NCBI GenBank assembly: GCA_943914555.1
Contig: CALUCM010000008.1
Coordinates: 1-54,920, forward strand
Direction of reading: 5' to 3'
From: an uncultured Francisella sp.
GTDB taxonomy: Bacteria > Pseudomonadota > Gammaproteobacteria > Burkholderiales > Neisseriaceae
DNA: 54,920 nt
The position numbers were made by a program, and so were the translations under genes. Below the pieces are notes generated by a model that saw nothing but the letters and a program-made list of their open reading frames with translations, was not told the DNA's origin and did not search any database. Shown piece by piece: positions 9,363 to 17,653 of this stretch. The first letter of the stretch is position 1. The number at the start of each line of letters is the position of its first letter.

Positions 9363-10001
9363 TTACTCCCCAGACAGACATAAAATTACCAAATGACGGA
9401 CCGCATTCAATTGTGGAACTTCCAGTTTCTTGACATCAATAACTTCTATCCATGAAGGTAGTTTTTGCAGTTCCTCATGTGGATACCCTCCTTTCATAGC
9501 CAACCAACGTCCATCTTTATTGAGTAAATGACGCGTTAATGAAACAAAATCACTAAGCTGGGAAAAAGCACGGCTAACAATATAGTCGAAGCCTTTTGAT
9601 AAGAATTGCTCAACTCGAGTAGTTTCTACTCGCACTGAATTTAAACTCAACTCGATCAAAGCTTGACGCAAAAATGCTGTCTTTTTACTATTGGCATCAA
9701 GCAAAGTGACTTCTAAATCTGGTCGCGCCATCGCCACTACCATGCCGGGCACTCCACCACCAGAACCCACATCAAGAAGACAACGCTCATCAGCAATCTC
9801 TTGCACAATACTCAGACCATCAAACACATGATAAGGTAGCATCGCTGATCTTTCTCGAATTGAAGTCAGATTGTAAACACAATTCCACTGCTCTAAAAGA
9901 TCTAGATAATGTAAAAGACGCGTAGAGGTTTCTTCTGATAAATCACCCAAGCACAGCTCCTTCCAGGCCATGCGCAGCTGATTTTTCTCACCGCTCATCA
10001 T
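9363..10001 (-). CDS. rsmG: 16S rRNA m7G527 methyltransferase
   Basis: SAM-dependent enzyme that methylates N7 of G527 in 16S rRNA (formerly GidB). The SAM-binding motif LLDVGSGGGVPGM and the following LLDANSKKTAFL are clear. I chose the ATG at 10001, which overlaps the mnmG stop region by 14 bases (ATGATGAGCGGTGA); an upstream ATG at 10028 gives nine more residues without a better ribosome binding site. The overlap suggests translational coupling to mnmG, the usual neighbour. Confidence 0.96.
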   Translation of the reverse strand: MMSGEKNQLRMAWKELCLGDLSEETSTRLLHYLDLLEQWNCVYNLTSIRERSAMLPYHVFDGLSIVQEIADERCLLDVGSGGGVPGMVVAMARPDLEVTLLDANSKKTAFLRQALIELSLNSVRVETTRVEQFLSKGFDYIVSRAFSQLSDFVSLTRHLLNKDGRWLAMKGGYPHEELQKLPSWIEVIDVKKLEVPQLNAVRHLVILCLSGE

Positions 10002-11889
10002 AGCGCTTCTTGAACCCTTTTTTTGCATGCACCAATAATAACATGACTGCTGCTGGTGTCACTCCCGAAATACGCGATGCTTGAGCTAAATTTTCTGGTT
10101 GATGTAATTGTAGCTTCTGTTTGGCTTCAGTAGAGAGACCAATAATAGCATCATAATCAAGATTCTGTGGTAAAGACACTTCTTCTAACTCTTTTTGCTG
10201 GATCATCTCTTTTTGCTGCCTTTGAATGTAGCCTTCGTATTTTAAAATAATTTCAATCTGCTCTATTTCATCAGCCATCAAAAATGCTACTTGCTCTGTA
10301 TGCCAAGCTTTAAGATGATGATGTTTCACATGTGGCCGCTTGAGAAGTTGAGCCAAACTATATTCATGAGTCAAAGTATCCTCTAAATTTAAGGGGTCCC
10401 TCGTATTATGCTGCTTATCATAATCATTTGGTCTGATCCAAGTGGTTTTTAAACGAGTCAACTCTTGCTCAATCCGTTCTTCTTTTTCACAAAAGAGCTG
10501 CCACTCTTCCTTTGCCACTAAACCCAGCTCATAACCTTTAGGAGTCAGCCGCCTAGCTGCGTTATCCTCTCTTAATTGCAAACGATATTCAGCACGGCTA
10601 GTGAACATGCGATACGGTTCATTTAACCCTTGAGTCAGTAAATCATCAACCAACACACCAATATAAGCTTCATCTCTCCCAGGACACCAAGGCTTTCTCC
10701 CTTGGCATTTCAATGCTGCATTAGCTCCTGCTAATAATCCTTGCGCTGCTGCCTCTTCATATCCCGTGGTACCATTGATTTGACCTGCTAAAAAAAGATG
10801 ATCGAAAATTTTACTTTCCAAACTGGCCTTCAAAGCACGCGGATCAAAATAATCATATTCAATAGCATAGCCAGGACGCAGGATATGAGCGTGCTCTAGT
10901 CCCGCAATACTTCTGACTAAGTCCAATTGAACATCAAAGGGTAAACTAGTAGAAATACCATTAGGATAATATTCATGTGTATTCAATCCCTCCGGCTCTA
11001 GAAAAATTTGATGACTATTCTTATCAGCAAACCGCTCAATCTTATCTTCTATCGAGGGACAATAGCGTGGCCCAATGCCCTCAATAACTCCAGTAAACAT
11101 GGGACTTCTTGTCAACCCTGCGCGAATAATATCATGCGTTTTTTCATTGGTATGGGTAATCCAACAAGATATTTGCTTGGGATGACAACCAAAAGTAGAA
11201 CGATTAGAAAAATAAATATTGTCTTCCCCTTGCTGCTCGCGTAGCTGAGAAAAATCAATAGTACGACCATCAATACGAGGGGGGGTACCAGTTTTCAAGC
11301 GACCTCTTGGTAAATCCAATTCTGATAATGCCTGAGCTAAGTCATTAGCGGCAGCATCACCTGCACGTCCTCCGCTTTTATTTTCTAAGCCAATATGGAT
11401 TTTTCCTGCTAAAAAAGTACCAACGGTAAGCACTAGCATTGAAGCTTCAAAACAAAGACCCATGGCAGTTCTCACACCAGTCACTTGTTGCCCTCGTAAT
11501 AGCAGACTAGATACCTCTTGCTGAAATAAACTTAAATTAGCTTGATTTTCCAGCAAACGAAGAATAACTACCTTATACAATTGCCGGTCAATTTGCGCTC
11601 TTGTAGCCCTAACAGCCGGTCCTTTAGAAGCATTTAGTTTTCTAAAATGGATCGCCGCCTGATCACAAGCAAAACCCATTACCCCGCCTAAAGCATCAAT
11701 TTCTCTGACTAAGTGCCCTTTCCCAATACCTCCAACAGAAGGATTACACGACATCTGTCCTAAAGTGTCAATGCGATGAGTCAGTAATAAGGTACTAGCA
11801 CCCATACGAGCAGCAGCCATAGCTGCTTCTGTGCCAGCATGACCGCCGCCCACAACGATGACATCGTATTTTTTAGGATAAACTATCAT
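9988..11889 (-). CDS. mnmG: tRNA U34 carboxymethylaminomethyl-modifying enzyme, FAD subunit
   Basis: FAD- and methylene-tetrahydrofolate-dependent partner of MnmE (GidA); together they build cmnm5 on U34 of certain tRNAs. The FAD motif VVGGGHAGTEAA is at about residues 12-23, followed by MSCNPSVGGIGKGHLVREID and the LKTGTPPRIDGRT segment. The C-terminal helical domain ends ISGVTPAAVMLLLVHAKK. At 633 residues it is full length. It begins just downstream of the tRNA-Thr terminator and probably heads the rsmG-parAB transcript. A second enzyme of the pathway, mnmC, is at 19721-21355. Confidence 0.98.
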   Translation of the reverse strand: MIVYPKKYDVIVVGGGHAGTEAAMAAARMGASTLLLTHRIDTLGQMSCNPSVGGIGKGHLVREIDALGGVMGFACDQAAIHFRKLNASKGPAVRATRAQIDRQLYKVVILRLLENQANLSLFQQEVSSLLLRGQQVTGVRTAMGLCFEASMLVLTVGTFLAGKIHIGLENKSGGRAGDAAANDLAQALSELDLPRGRLKTGTPPRIDGRTIDFSQLREQQGEDNIYFSNRSTFGCHPKQISCWITHTNEKTHDIIRAGLTRSPMFTGVIEGIGPRYCPSIEDKIERFADKNSHQIFLEPEGLNTHEYYPNGISTSLPFDVQLDLVRSIAGLEHAHILRPGYAIEYDYFDPRALKASLESKIFDHLFLAGQINGTTGYEEAAAQGLLAGANAALKCQGRKPWCPGRDEAYIGVLVDDLLTQGLNEPYRMFTSRAEYRLQLREDNAARRLTPKGYELGLVAKEEWQLFCEKEERIEQELTRLKTTWIRPNDYDKQHNTRDPLNLEDTLTHEYSLAQLLKRPHVKHHHLKAWHTEQVAFLMADEIEQIEIILKYEGYIQRQQKEMIQQKELEEVSLPQNLDYDAIIGLSTEAKQKLQLHQPENLAQASRISGVTPAAVMLLLVHAKKGFKKRYDER

Positions 11890-11930
11890 GATTTTTCATG
11901 TGCTAGGAGATTTACGGTGCTTATCTAGTT

Positions 11931-11966
11931 AAAAAAAGCCTCCTAGGAACCTAGGAAGCTTTTCAT
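11931..11966 (-). terminator. Rho-independent terminator after tRNA-Thr
   Basis: The core stem TCCTAGG/CCTAGGA (11941-11956, loop AA) extends through an inner mismatch into GC and A/T pairs, and the minus strand continues with TTTTTTT. It lies between the tRNA-Thr gene and mnmG, so it should end the tRNA transcript and insulate mnmG, whose own promoter must lie within roughly 11890-11930. Confidence 0.8.
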
Positions 11967-11984
11967 TAAACGTCATTAAACGAG

Positions 11985-12060
11985 TGGTGCCGGCACCAAG
12001 AATCGAACTCGGGACCTTCTGATTACAAGTCAGCTGCTCTACCAACTGAGCTACGCCGGC
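11985..12060 (-). tRNA. tRNA-Thr(UGU)
   Basis: Full cloverleaf read on the minus strand: acceptor GCCGGCG, D-arm with GTTGG, anticodon loop CTTGTAA with anticodon TGT, T-loop TTCGATT and an encoded CCA end. Length is 76 bases including CCA. All conserved tertiary-contact bases are present. It is a single-gene unit with its own terminator. Confidence 0.97.
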
Positions 12061-12206
12061 ATTTAGTTTTTTATTATCCTAGTTTTTAAGGGAGTTGACA
12101 AGTAGAATTTGTATAGCTGACCCTCATGATTTTAAGCCTCCATAAAAAACAGTTCTCGATATATTGCCAAATGCGACTGATAAATTTATAATGCAAGGAC
12201 TTAAGC

Positions 12207-12291
12207 GCGGAAGTGGCGAAATTGGTAGACGCACTAGACTTAGGATCTAGCGCCGTAAGGTGTGAGAGTTCGAGTCTCTCCTTCCGCACCA
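12207..12291 (+). tRNA. tRNA-Leu(UAG)
   Basis: Class II tRNA with acceptor GCGGAAG, anticodon loop CTTAGGA (anticodon TAG), a long variable arm, T-loop TTCGAGT and an encoded CCA. Length is 85 bases. It is one of three leucine tRNAs in the window; the others read CAA and UAA. Confidence 0.97.
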
Positions 12292-12439
12292 GTTATATTC
12301 ATCATCATTTGAATTTCATCTTTACTACACCTTAGCGGCTGAATTAGTTCAATAGTAACAAAATAATATATAGATAAAAACTTTGTCTTAACAAATCATG
12401 TAAATATCAAGCGGCGCTAAACTCTAGCAATCAGTCTTT

Positions 12440-13009
12440 TTAAGTAGTTGCTCCAAATACATCTCTAGCAAGCTTCTGATAAAAATGAAAACTTTCTTTA
12501 GCTCCCTTCAGCACTTTTTCTACTGATAATCCTTTAAATACTTCATCAAATTTCTTTGCAAATGCTCGCCAATGTTGGCCCCTCCCATCTGCGTGGGGAG
12601 CAAGATGGCGTGCCCCATATTTCTCATTGATATCAAGCTTTTTCGCTTCTTTAATAAGCAAAGCGGCTCCAATATTTGACCCTTCAGCACAATATAACCA
12701 ACCAATAGCTTCTGGACCTGTGGGATAAGGCAAATCTTTAATTCCCAATGATGAAATTCCTAAATCCTGCATATCTTGCAATACTTTTCCATGACGTGCT
12801 AATGATCTAAGGTCGTGAATCTTCTTATTGTTTTCTTCGTCAAAATAAATAGGCTGAACAATACGATGAAATACTTCCTGAAGTTTCAAAAATTTACCAT
12901 AGCTCTCTTTATCTTTAAATGGATGATAACTCATCATTAAATGATCCACATATTCGTGCGCTGTCTTACTTTCCAATTTCAATAAGCTTGTTAAACTTGT
13001 ATCTTGCAT
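12440..13009 (-). CDS. Heme oxygenase-like protein (BphO/PigA type)
   Basis: Predicted cytosolic heme oxygenase opening heme to biliverdin, carbon monoxide and free iron. The 189-residue all-helical protein has a candidate proximal heme-ligand His at residue 18 in TAHEYVD. The distal-helix signature GWLYCAEGSNIGAALL corresponds to the LYVLEGSSLGG pattern of bacterial BphO/PigA enzymes, and GRGQHWRAF follows. No bacteriophytochrome is adjacent, so a role in iron release from heme is more likely than chromophore supply; this is inference. It stands alone between tRNA genes, and I see no clear Fur box upstream. Confidence 0.82.
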   Translation of the reverse strand: MQDTSLTSLLKLESKTAHEYVDHLMMSYHPFKDKESYGKFLKLQEVFHRIVQPIYFDEENNKKIHDLRSLARHGKVLQDMQDLGISSLGIKDLPYPTGPEAIGWLYCAEGSNIGAALLIKEAKKLDINEKYGARHLAPHADGRGQHWRAFAKKFDEVFKGLSVEKVLKGAKESFHFYQKLARDVFGATT

Positions 13010-13305
13010 ATCACTTCCTCTATTACATTTTTATTAGTCTGCCAACAAAACAGCGCCATCTCCAGTACAATTTGACCTCTACTTTGCCCTTGACTAAACC
13101 TCATGAATACCATCATGAGAAAGAAAATCTAACAGCAATTAAAAAACTGTCTGCGTATTACTGACCCCTACATTCTAATACTAAGCTATGAATAGGCCAA
13201 TTCTTAAATTTCTACGTAGTAAGAAACAATGCAACGTAGCGAAATGTCATAATTTATGAGAAAACAAAATTTAAGGATGAGTAGTGAGAATTACACTTGA
13301 ACCAG

Positions 13306-13390
13306 TGGTACCCGGGGTCGGACTCGAACCGACACACCTTGCGGCGGGGGATTTTGAGTCCCCTGCGTCTACCAATTTCGCCACCCGGGC
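13306..13390 (-). tRNA. tRNA-Leu(CAA)
   Basis: Minus-strand class II tRNA: acceptor GCCCGGG, D-arm GAAATTGG, anticodon loop CTCAAAA (anticodon CAA), long variable arm, T-loop TTCGAGT and an encoded CCA. Length is 85 bases. It is separated from its neighbours by about 300 bases on each side. Confidence 0.97.
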
Positions 13391-13745
13391 TTTATTTATG
13401 GGTCTATTAAATTGAGGCGCGATTATATGTTAAGTAGTGAATAAAAGTCAAGATAAATGGTCAAAAGCCATCTGTAACTAAAAACGCTTTAAAAAAGAAA
13501 ACTATCGATATAAAATTAGCTGGACAAACTTGCCTTCTTGCAATACTTAAAAAGCAACTAGAGAACTTTACCCTCCATATATCAAAGTAGGAAAGTATTA
13601 CTCCTGCCCCTAGCTTAGACCACCTGGTCATTTACTACGGTCAAGAATAAAAAGCGAAGCTTAAAGAAAAAGGTAGGAGATCTCATCAATCCCCTATACA
13701 ATTTATACGAGCTCTATGTACTTTTACATCTTACAAATTATTAAG
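13391..13745. other. Intergenic stretch without a recognisable gene
   Basis: AT-rich sequence of 355 bases between tRNA-Leu(CAA) and the small coiled-coil gene. I see no open frame with a ribosome binding site, no strong hairpin with a T-tract and no inverted repeats typical of an insertion sequence. A short palindrome GACCACCTGGTC near 13617 is too small to interpret. Confidence 0.5.
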
Positions 13746-14021
13746 TTAATCAGCTAGAAATTTAGCTAACTTCTTTAAATTATATTTCTTAAAAATTTCT
13801 AACAAAATCTCTTTATCGGCTTCAGATACTGTAGGATTATCAGCTAGTGCCCTTTTTAATTCCTCCAAATCAGGCAATAAGCCAGAGATCTTCTTTTTAT
13901 TTTCCTCGTCTAAACGCTGTTTAAGAACCTTTTCTTTTTCCTTAAATTTAGCGTACAAACGGTCCAATTTTTCCTGTATAGATACACGCTGATACTTTGC
14001 TCTTTCTTTTGGAAAATTCAT
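13746..14021 (-). CDS. Small charged coiled-coil protein of unknown function
   Basis: A 91-residue protein, mostly Lys, Glu, Leu and Asp, predicted as long amphipathic helices (about residues 14-45 and 50-85) with no signal peptide and no cysteine. AAGGGA eight bases before the ATG supports translation. I recognise no family. It stands alone, flanked by 355 and 504 bases without genes, so it could be a surviving accessory gene. It could also be an over-called frame, though its regular heptad-like pattern argues for a real protein. Confidence 0.55.
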   Translation of the reverse strand: MNFPKERAKYQRVSIQEKLDRLYAKFKEKEKVLKQRLDEENKKKISGLLPDLEELKRALADNPTVSEADKEILLEIFKKYNLKKLAKFLAD

Positions 14022-14525
14022 TTTTCAATCCCTTAATAGTATAGATCAAAATAACACTTGTTACAGCAGCGCTGTACATTACTAATAGCTCTTACGGCTA
14101 ATATTATAGCTTCAAATGATTAAATAGAAAATTATTTTGATCAAAATAGACTATTATACTCACCGAATAAAAATATTTACCATCTGAATCGCTTAAACTT
14201 AAGCTTATCAAACAAATAATGAAAATAAAACTATAGTAGGAAGAAATTTTTATAAGCTTTTAAAATATCTACATATAAAAACGACACTTAGTTAAATATA
14301 CAGATGCTTTATCCATTAACCTCTTAACCAAACTATGTATCGTAAGATCTACTGTTTGTTATTAATACCACTTTAACCAATTGTTAAAATACAAATGCTT
14401 TCATTATAAATGCCCTTTAATCAAAATAGCAGCTACGTTATTTGTGCATCAGAAATTATCTTAATTCCGCTATCATTCGATAATGAGTAAATGGGTACCT
14501 TGCCTATTGCTTATTTATAAATTGA
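14022..14525. other. Intergenic stretch without a recognisable gene
   Basis: About 500 bases of very AT-rich sequence. Frames in all directions are short and lack ribosome binding sites, and no hairpin-plus-T-tract, tRNA or repeat was found. It may hold the promoter of the coiled-coil gene near its left end; otherwise it looks like decayed DNA. Confidence 0.5.
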
Positions 14526-15431
14526 TTAGTTGGGGGCGTGATCCCGATTTAAGTTAGGTGAATGCTGCTCTGTTAGTAAATATTGATAAAGTGTTTTTTT
14601 ATTAAATACCGTTAGTTCTGCTAACAAGTTTACTACTTTCTTAAGGGGCAAAAAAGCAGCCAATTCTTTTGCCACTTTCTTTAGCTCCACAGGTAAGGTA
14701 AGCTCATTTTTTACAGGGACTGATGAAGCAGCAAATAACAATACCATCTCTCCTTTTTGCTGCATAGGATCCATGGTTAAACACTGTTTTAATTCGTAGG
14801 CTGTCCCATAAAGAGCACTTTCAAAATATTTGGTTAATTCCCGTAATAATAGTAAAGAGCGGTTGGGCATAATGCATTCAATTGCAGCCAAGGTCTTACT
14901 AATACGATGCGGTGTTTCATAAGCAACTGTCAATTGATTTTGACCCGCAATTTGATGCAAATAATTATCTCGCTGTCTCTGGTGAGCTGGTAAAAAGCCT
15001 ACAAAATGAAACTGATCTGCTTGCCATCCCGAGACGCTTAAAGCACTGATCAAAGCACAAGCACCTGGAATAGCATAGACCTGCTGCTTGGCTTGGCGTA
15101 CCGCATGCACTAAACGATTTCCTGGATCACAGATTGATGGCGTTCCCGCGTCTGTAACTTGCGCCACAACTTTGCCTGTGGCAATCCAGCTGACGATTTT
15201 TTTTGCCATTTCTGCTTCGTTGTGTGCATACACACTGACGACATAAGTTGTAATACCATAGGCTTGGAGCAATCGCTTGCTCAACCGCGTGTCTTCAGCA
15301 CAGATCACATCAGCTTGCTTTAATACTTCTAAAGCACGTAAGGTAATATCGCCTAAATTACCAATTGGTGTTGCCACAACATACAAACCAGCAGACAAAG
15401 GAACAGACGTTTGATTAATCACCGATTGCAT
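14526..15431 (-). CDS. rsmI: 16S rRNA 2'-O-ribose C1402 methyltransferase
   Basis: Methylates the ribose 2'-OH of C1402 in the decoding centre of 16S rRNA. The tetrapyrrole-methylase-like fold is clear: LYVVATPIGNLGDIT at residues 16-30, AEDTRLSKRLL near 46, and QVTDAGTPSICDPG near 90. At 301 residues it is slightly longer than average, with a divergent C-terminus. It is divergent from yraN with a 74-base gap that must carry promoters for both directions; TACAAT at 15468-15473 is a candidate plus-strand -10 element. Confidence 0.97.
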   Translation of the reverse strand: MQSVINQTSVPLSAGLYVVATPIGNLGDITLRALEVLKQADVICAEDTRLSKRLLQAYGITTYVVSVYAHNEAEMAKKIVSWIATGKVVAQVTDAGTPSICDPGNRLVHAVRQAKQQVYAIPGACALISALSVSGWQADQFHFVGFLPAHQRQRDNYLHQIAGQNQLTVAYETPHRISKTLAAIECIMPNRSLLLLRELTKYFESALYGTAYELKQCLTMDPMQQKGEMVLLFAASSVPVKNELTLPVELKKVAKELAAFLPLKKVVNLLAELTVFNKKTLYQYLLTEQHSPNLNRDHAPN

Positions 15432-15505
15432 AAGTCATCAAATTCATTAATCTAAGAAAAAATAGTGTACAATATCCTCTCTATTTTAGTTGACCTTTTC
15501 AAAAT

Positions 15506-15859
15506 ATGCGATTGACTCACCCCAAAGGAATTGCCGGGGAAGAAAAGGCCTGTCAATACCTAAAAAAACACCACTGGCACATTATAAAAAGAAATTGGCA
15601 TTGTCGCTTTGGTGAGATTGATATCATTGCAAGCAAAAATAACTTGTTGGTTTTTTTTGAGGTGCGATGTCGTGGCAGTAGTGCATTTGGTGGTGCTGCT
15701 GAAAGTATCACTCGCTCCAAATTAGAAAAATTAAAAAGAAGCGCAAATTTTTACCTAACAATGTATCCAACTGAACAGCTGGTACGCTTAGACGCTCTTT
15801 TACTGGAAAATGGTTTGTTGCAACGTGTGCGTCACATTGCCAATATCAGTGAGAATTAA
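15506..15859 (+). CDS. yraN: YraN/UPF0102 nuclease-fold protein
   Basis: Small cytoplasmic protein with the Holliday-junction-resolvase-like endonuclease fold. Visible motifs are GIAGEEKACQYL near residue 8, the catalytic-type HCRFGEIDIIA near 34, and FFEVRCRGSSAFGGA near 50, matching the E-x-D-x-V-K pattern except that the usual VEVK is FEVR here. The molecular role is not established. It is first in a plus-strand run with the SIS isomerase three bases downstream. Confidence 0.92.
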   Translation: MRLTHPKGIAGEEKACQYLKKHHWHIIKRNWHCRFGEIDIIASKNNLLVFFEVRCRGSSAFGGAAESITRSKLEKLKRSANFYLTMYPTEQLVRLDALLLENGLLQRVRHIANISEN

Positions 15860-15862
15860 TCA

Positions 15863-16468
15863 ATGGACCTAACGCGATATATCAAAGAACATTTCACACA
15901 AGCAATTTCCCTACTACAAAGCGTTCAAGATAAATTGACGTCAGATATTTTGCTGGCATCAGAGATGATGACCCATGCCTTTATCAATGACGGAAAAGTT
16001 CTTTCTTGCGGCAATGGAGGTTCTGCTGCTGATGCACAACATTTTTCAGCAGAATTGGTTGGACGCTTTGAAAGAGAACGTATTGGTTTACCAGCAATTG
16101 CTTTAACTACGGATAATTGTACTTTAACTGCCATCGCCAACGATTATGACTATGATTTGGTTTTTTCCAAGCAAATTTCAGCAATTGGCAAAAAAAATGA
16201 TGTATTGTTTGCAATTTCTACCTCAGGTAACTCCCCTAATGTAGTGCAAGCAATCAATGCAGCCCATGAGAAAAAAATGAAAATTATCGCCATGACTGGT
16301 AAAGACGGCGGAAAAGTAGCGGAACAATTAACAGCCGAAGATGTCCTACTAAATGTAGCCCATACTAGGACTGCCAGAATTCAAGAAGTACATGGTCTGA
16401 TCATTCATATTATTTGCGATTTGATAGATAAACGCTTATTTGGTGAAAAGCAGGATTTATCAGTATAA
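15863..16468 (+). CDS. SIS-domain phosphoheptose isomerase / DiaA-type protein
   Basis: A SIS (sugar isomerase) domain protein of 201 residues. The phosphosugar-binding patterns SCGNGGSAADAQHFSAELVG and FAISTSGNSPNVVQAI are plain. GmhA makes ADP-heptose precursors, whereas its paralog DiaA binds DnaA and regulates initiation. The gene neighbourhood yraN-SIS-BON lipoprotein matches the DiaA position in E. coli, but in betaproteobacteria this copy is often annotated GmhA. With no other paralog visible in the window I leave the choice open. Confidence 0.9.
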   Translation: MDLTRYIKEHFTQAISLLQSVQDKLTSDILLASEMMTHAFINDGKVLSCGNGGSAADAQHFSAELVGRFERERIGLPAIALTTDNCTLTAIANDYDYDLVFSKQISAIGKKNDVLFAISTSGNSPNVVQAINAAHEKKMKIIAMTGKDGGKVAEQLTAEDVLLNVAHTRTARIQEVHGLIIHIICDLIDKRLFGEKQDLSV

Positions 16469-16501
16469 TGGCCTCCTTGCAATCTTATGGTAGAAGTTGC
16501 T

Positions 16502-17158
16502 ATGCTGCGTCGCTTTAATCCTTTTTTAATTTGCCTTTTTATAACTGCTTTGTTACTGACTAGCTGCGCTCCTCTACTAGTGGGCGGGGGTATACTGGCT
16601 GGAGGTTTAACCATTGCTGATCGACGCAACAAAGCAACCATCATTGAAGATCGGCTCACAGAGCTTACTGCATCTACTGCTATTCGTTTGCATTATCCGC
16701 AAGTTATTGATCTAAATAAAAATGGAAAAATAACCGAGATCACTGGTCCTGCCTTTCGTGTGGTTAGTTATAATCATCATCTCTTGATTTTAGGTATTGC
16801 CGAAAATGAGATGCAAAAAAGGGAAATCATTTCCATTGCACGTCAACAGAAAGGAGTAGAAAGAGTGTACGATTATCTGCGTGTTAAGGGACAGCGCCGC
16901 TTAATCGATATTACCAACGATGCCTCCATCACAACGCAAACAAAACTAGCCTTGTTAACGGTCCTTGGCCCCGCATTAAGTAATGACGTTAAAATTGTTA
17001 CTTATGATCAAACAGTGTATGTCTTTGGCCTATTGACTGCCACTGAACAACAAAAAGTGGTACAGCAAATTCGTGTTGTCCCCGGTGTAAAAAAAGTCGT
17101 GACCTTATTTGAACGCTATGAGCCAAAACAAACTTCTTCCTCAAAAACGGAGAATTGA
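16502..17158 (+). CDS. BON-domain outer-membrane lipoprotein, DolP-like
   Basis: Predicted lipoprotein with two BON domains, resembling DolP/YraP, which supports outer-membrane integrity. The signal peptide ends in the lipobox LLTSC about 22 residues after the chosen ATG, followed by APLLVGGGILAGG. BON 1 spans about residues 50-125 and BON 2 about 130-205; the GITGPAFRVVSYN-type start is somewhat divergent. An ATG at 16487 would add five residues. Its place after the SIS gene matches the diaA-dolP order. Confidence 0.9.
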   Translation: MLRRFNPFLICLFITALLLTSCAPLLVGGGILAGGLTIADRRNKATIIEDRLTELTASTAIRLHYPQVIDLNKNGKITEITGPAFRVVSYNHHLLILGIAENEMQKREIISIARQQKGVERVYDYLRVKGQRRLIDITNDASITTQTKLALLTVLGPALSNDVKIVTYDQTVYVFGLLTATEQQKVVQQIRVVPGVKKVVTLFERYEPKQTSSSKTEN

Positions 17159-17161
17159 ACC

Positions 17162-17653
17162 ATGAGTAACTTGACCGACAGACTTCTGAGATTTGTAGGC
17201 TACGCTATCGCAGTGATTTTATTTCTAGTCACCTGTATTGTGATTTATATTGTTTTTACTTTTATCAACAATCCCAAGCTAGAAAAGCAGGATGATCAGG
17301 AGCCTCTTTCCAATATGGAACAAGATCTGCAAAAAGAACTGAACAAATCAGGAGAGCAGCAGCCTTTAAATGCTCCAACAAATAATTTTGAAGATTCATC
17401 TTCTCATTCTATCGGCCAAGTAAGCGAACAGCCAGCTTATCCAGATAATAATGCACAACAATCTGGGAGCAACCCTCCTTCTGAAGATATCTATAATCCT
17501 TTTGAAGACAGTGACCAACCTGTAGTACAACCTGATAGTAATCAAAGACCTAAGATTGAAGAATTACAGACACCTGAAAAAGGCGATAATAGCGCTAAGC
17601 CGATTGATCCAACCAATAAAAATCAACAGCCCAATTTGGATGCACTGTTTTAA
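17162..17653 (+). CDS. Single-pass membrane protein with disordered acidic tail
   Basis: A 163-residue protein with one transmembrane segment at about residues 12-34, followed by a Gln/Asn/Asp/Pro-rich region with no evident fold. I do not recognise a family. It lies three bases after the BON lipoprotein gene, and its stop overlaps the mltA start (TAATG), so it is co-transcribed with cell-envelope genes and probably acts at the inner membrane. The function is unknown. Confidence 0.7.
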   Translation: MSNLTDRLLRFVGYAIAVILFLVTCIVIYIVFTFINNPKLEKQDDQEPLSNMEQDLQKELNKSGEQQPLNAPTNNFEDSSSHSIGQVSEQPAYPDNNAQQSGSNPPSEDIYNPFEDSDQPVVQPDSNQRPKIEELQTPEKGDNSAKPIDPTNKNQQPNLDALF

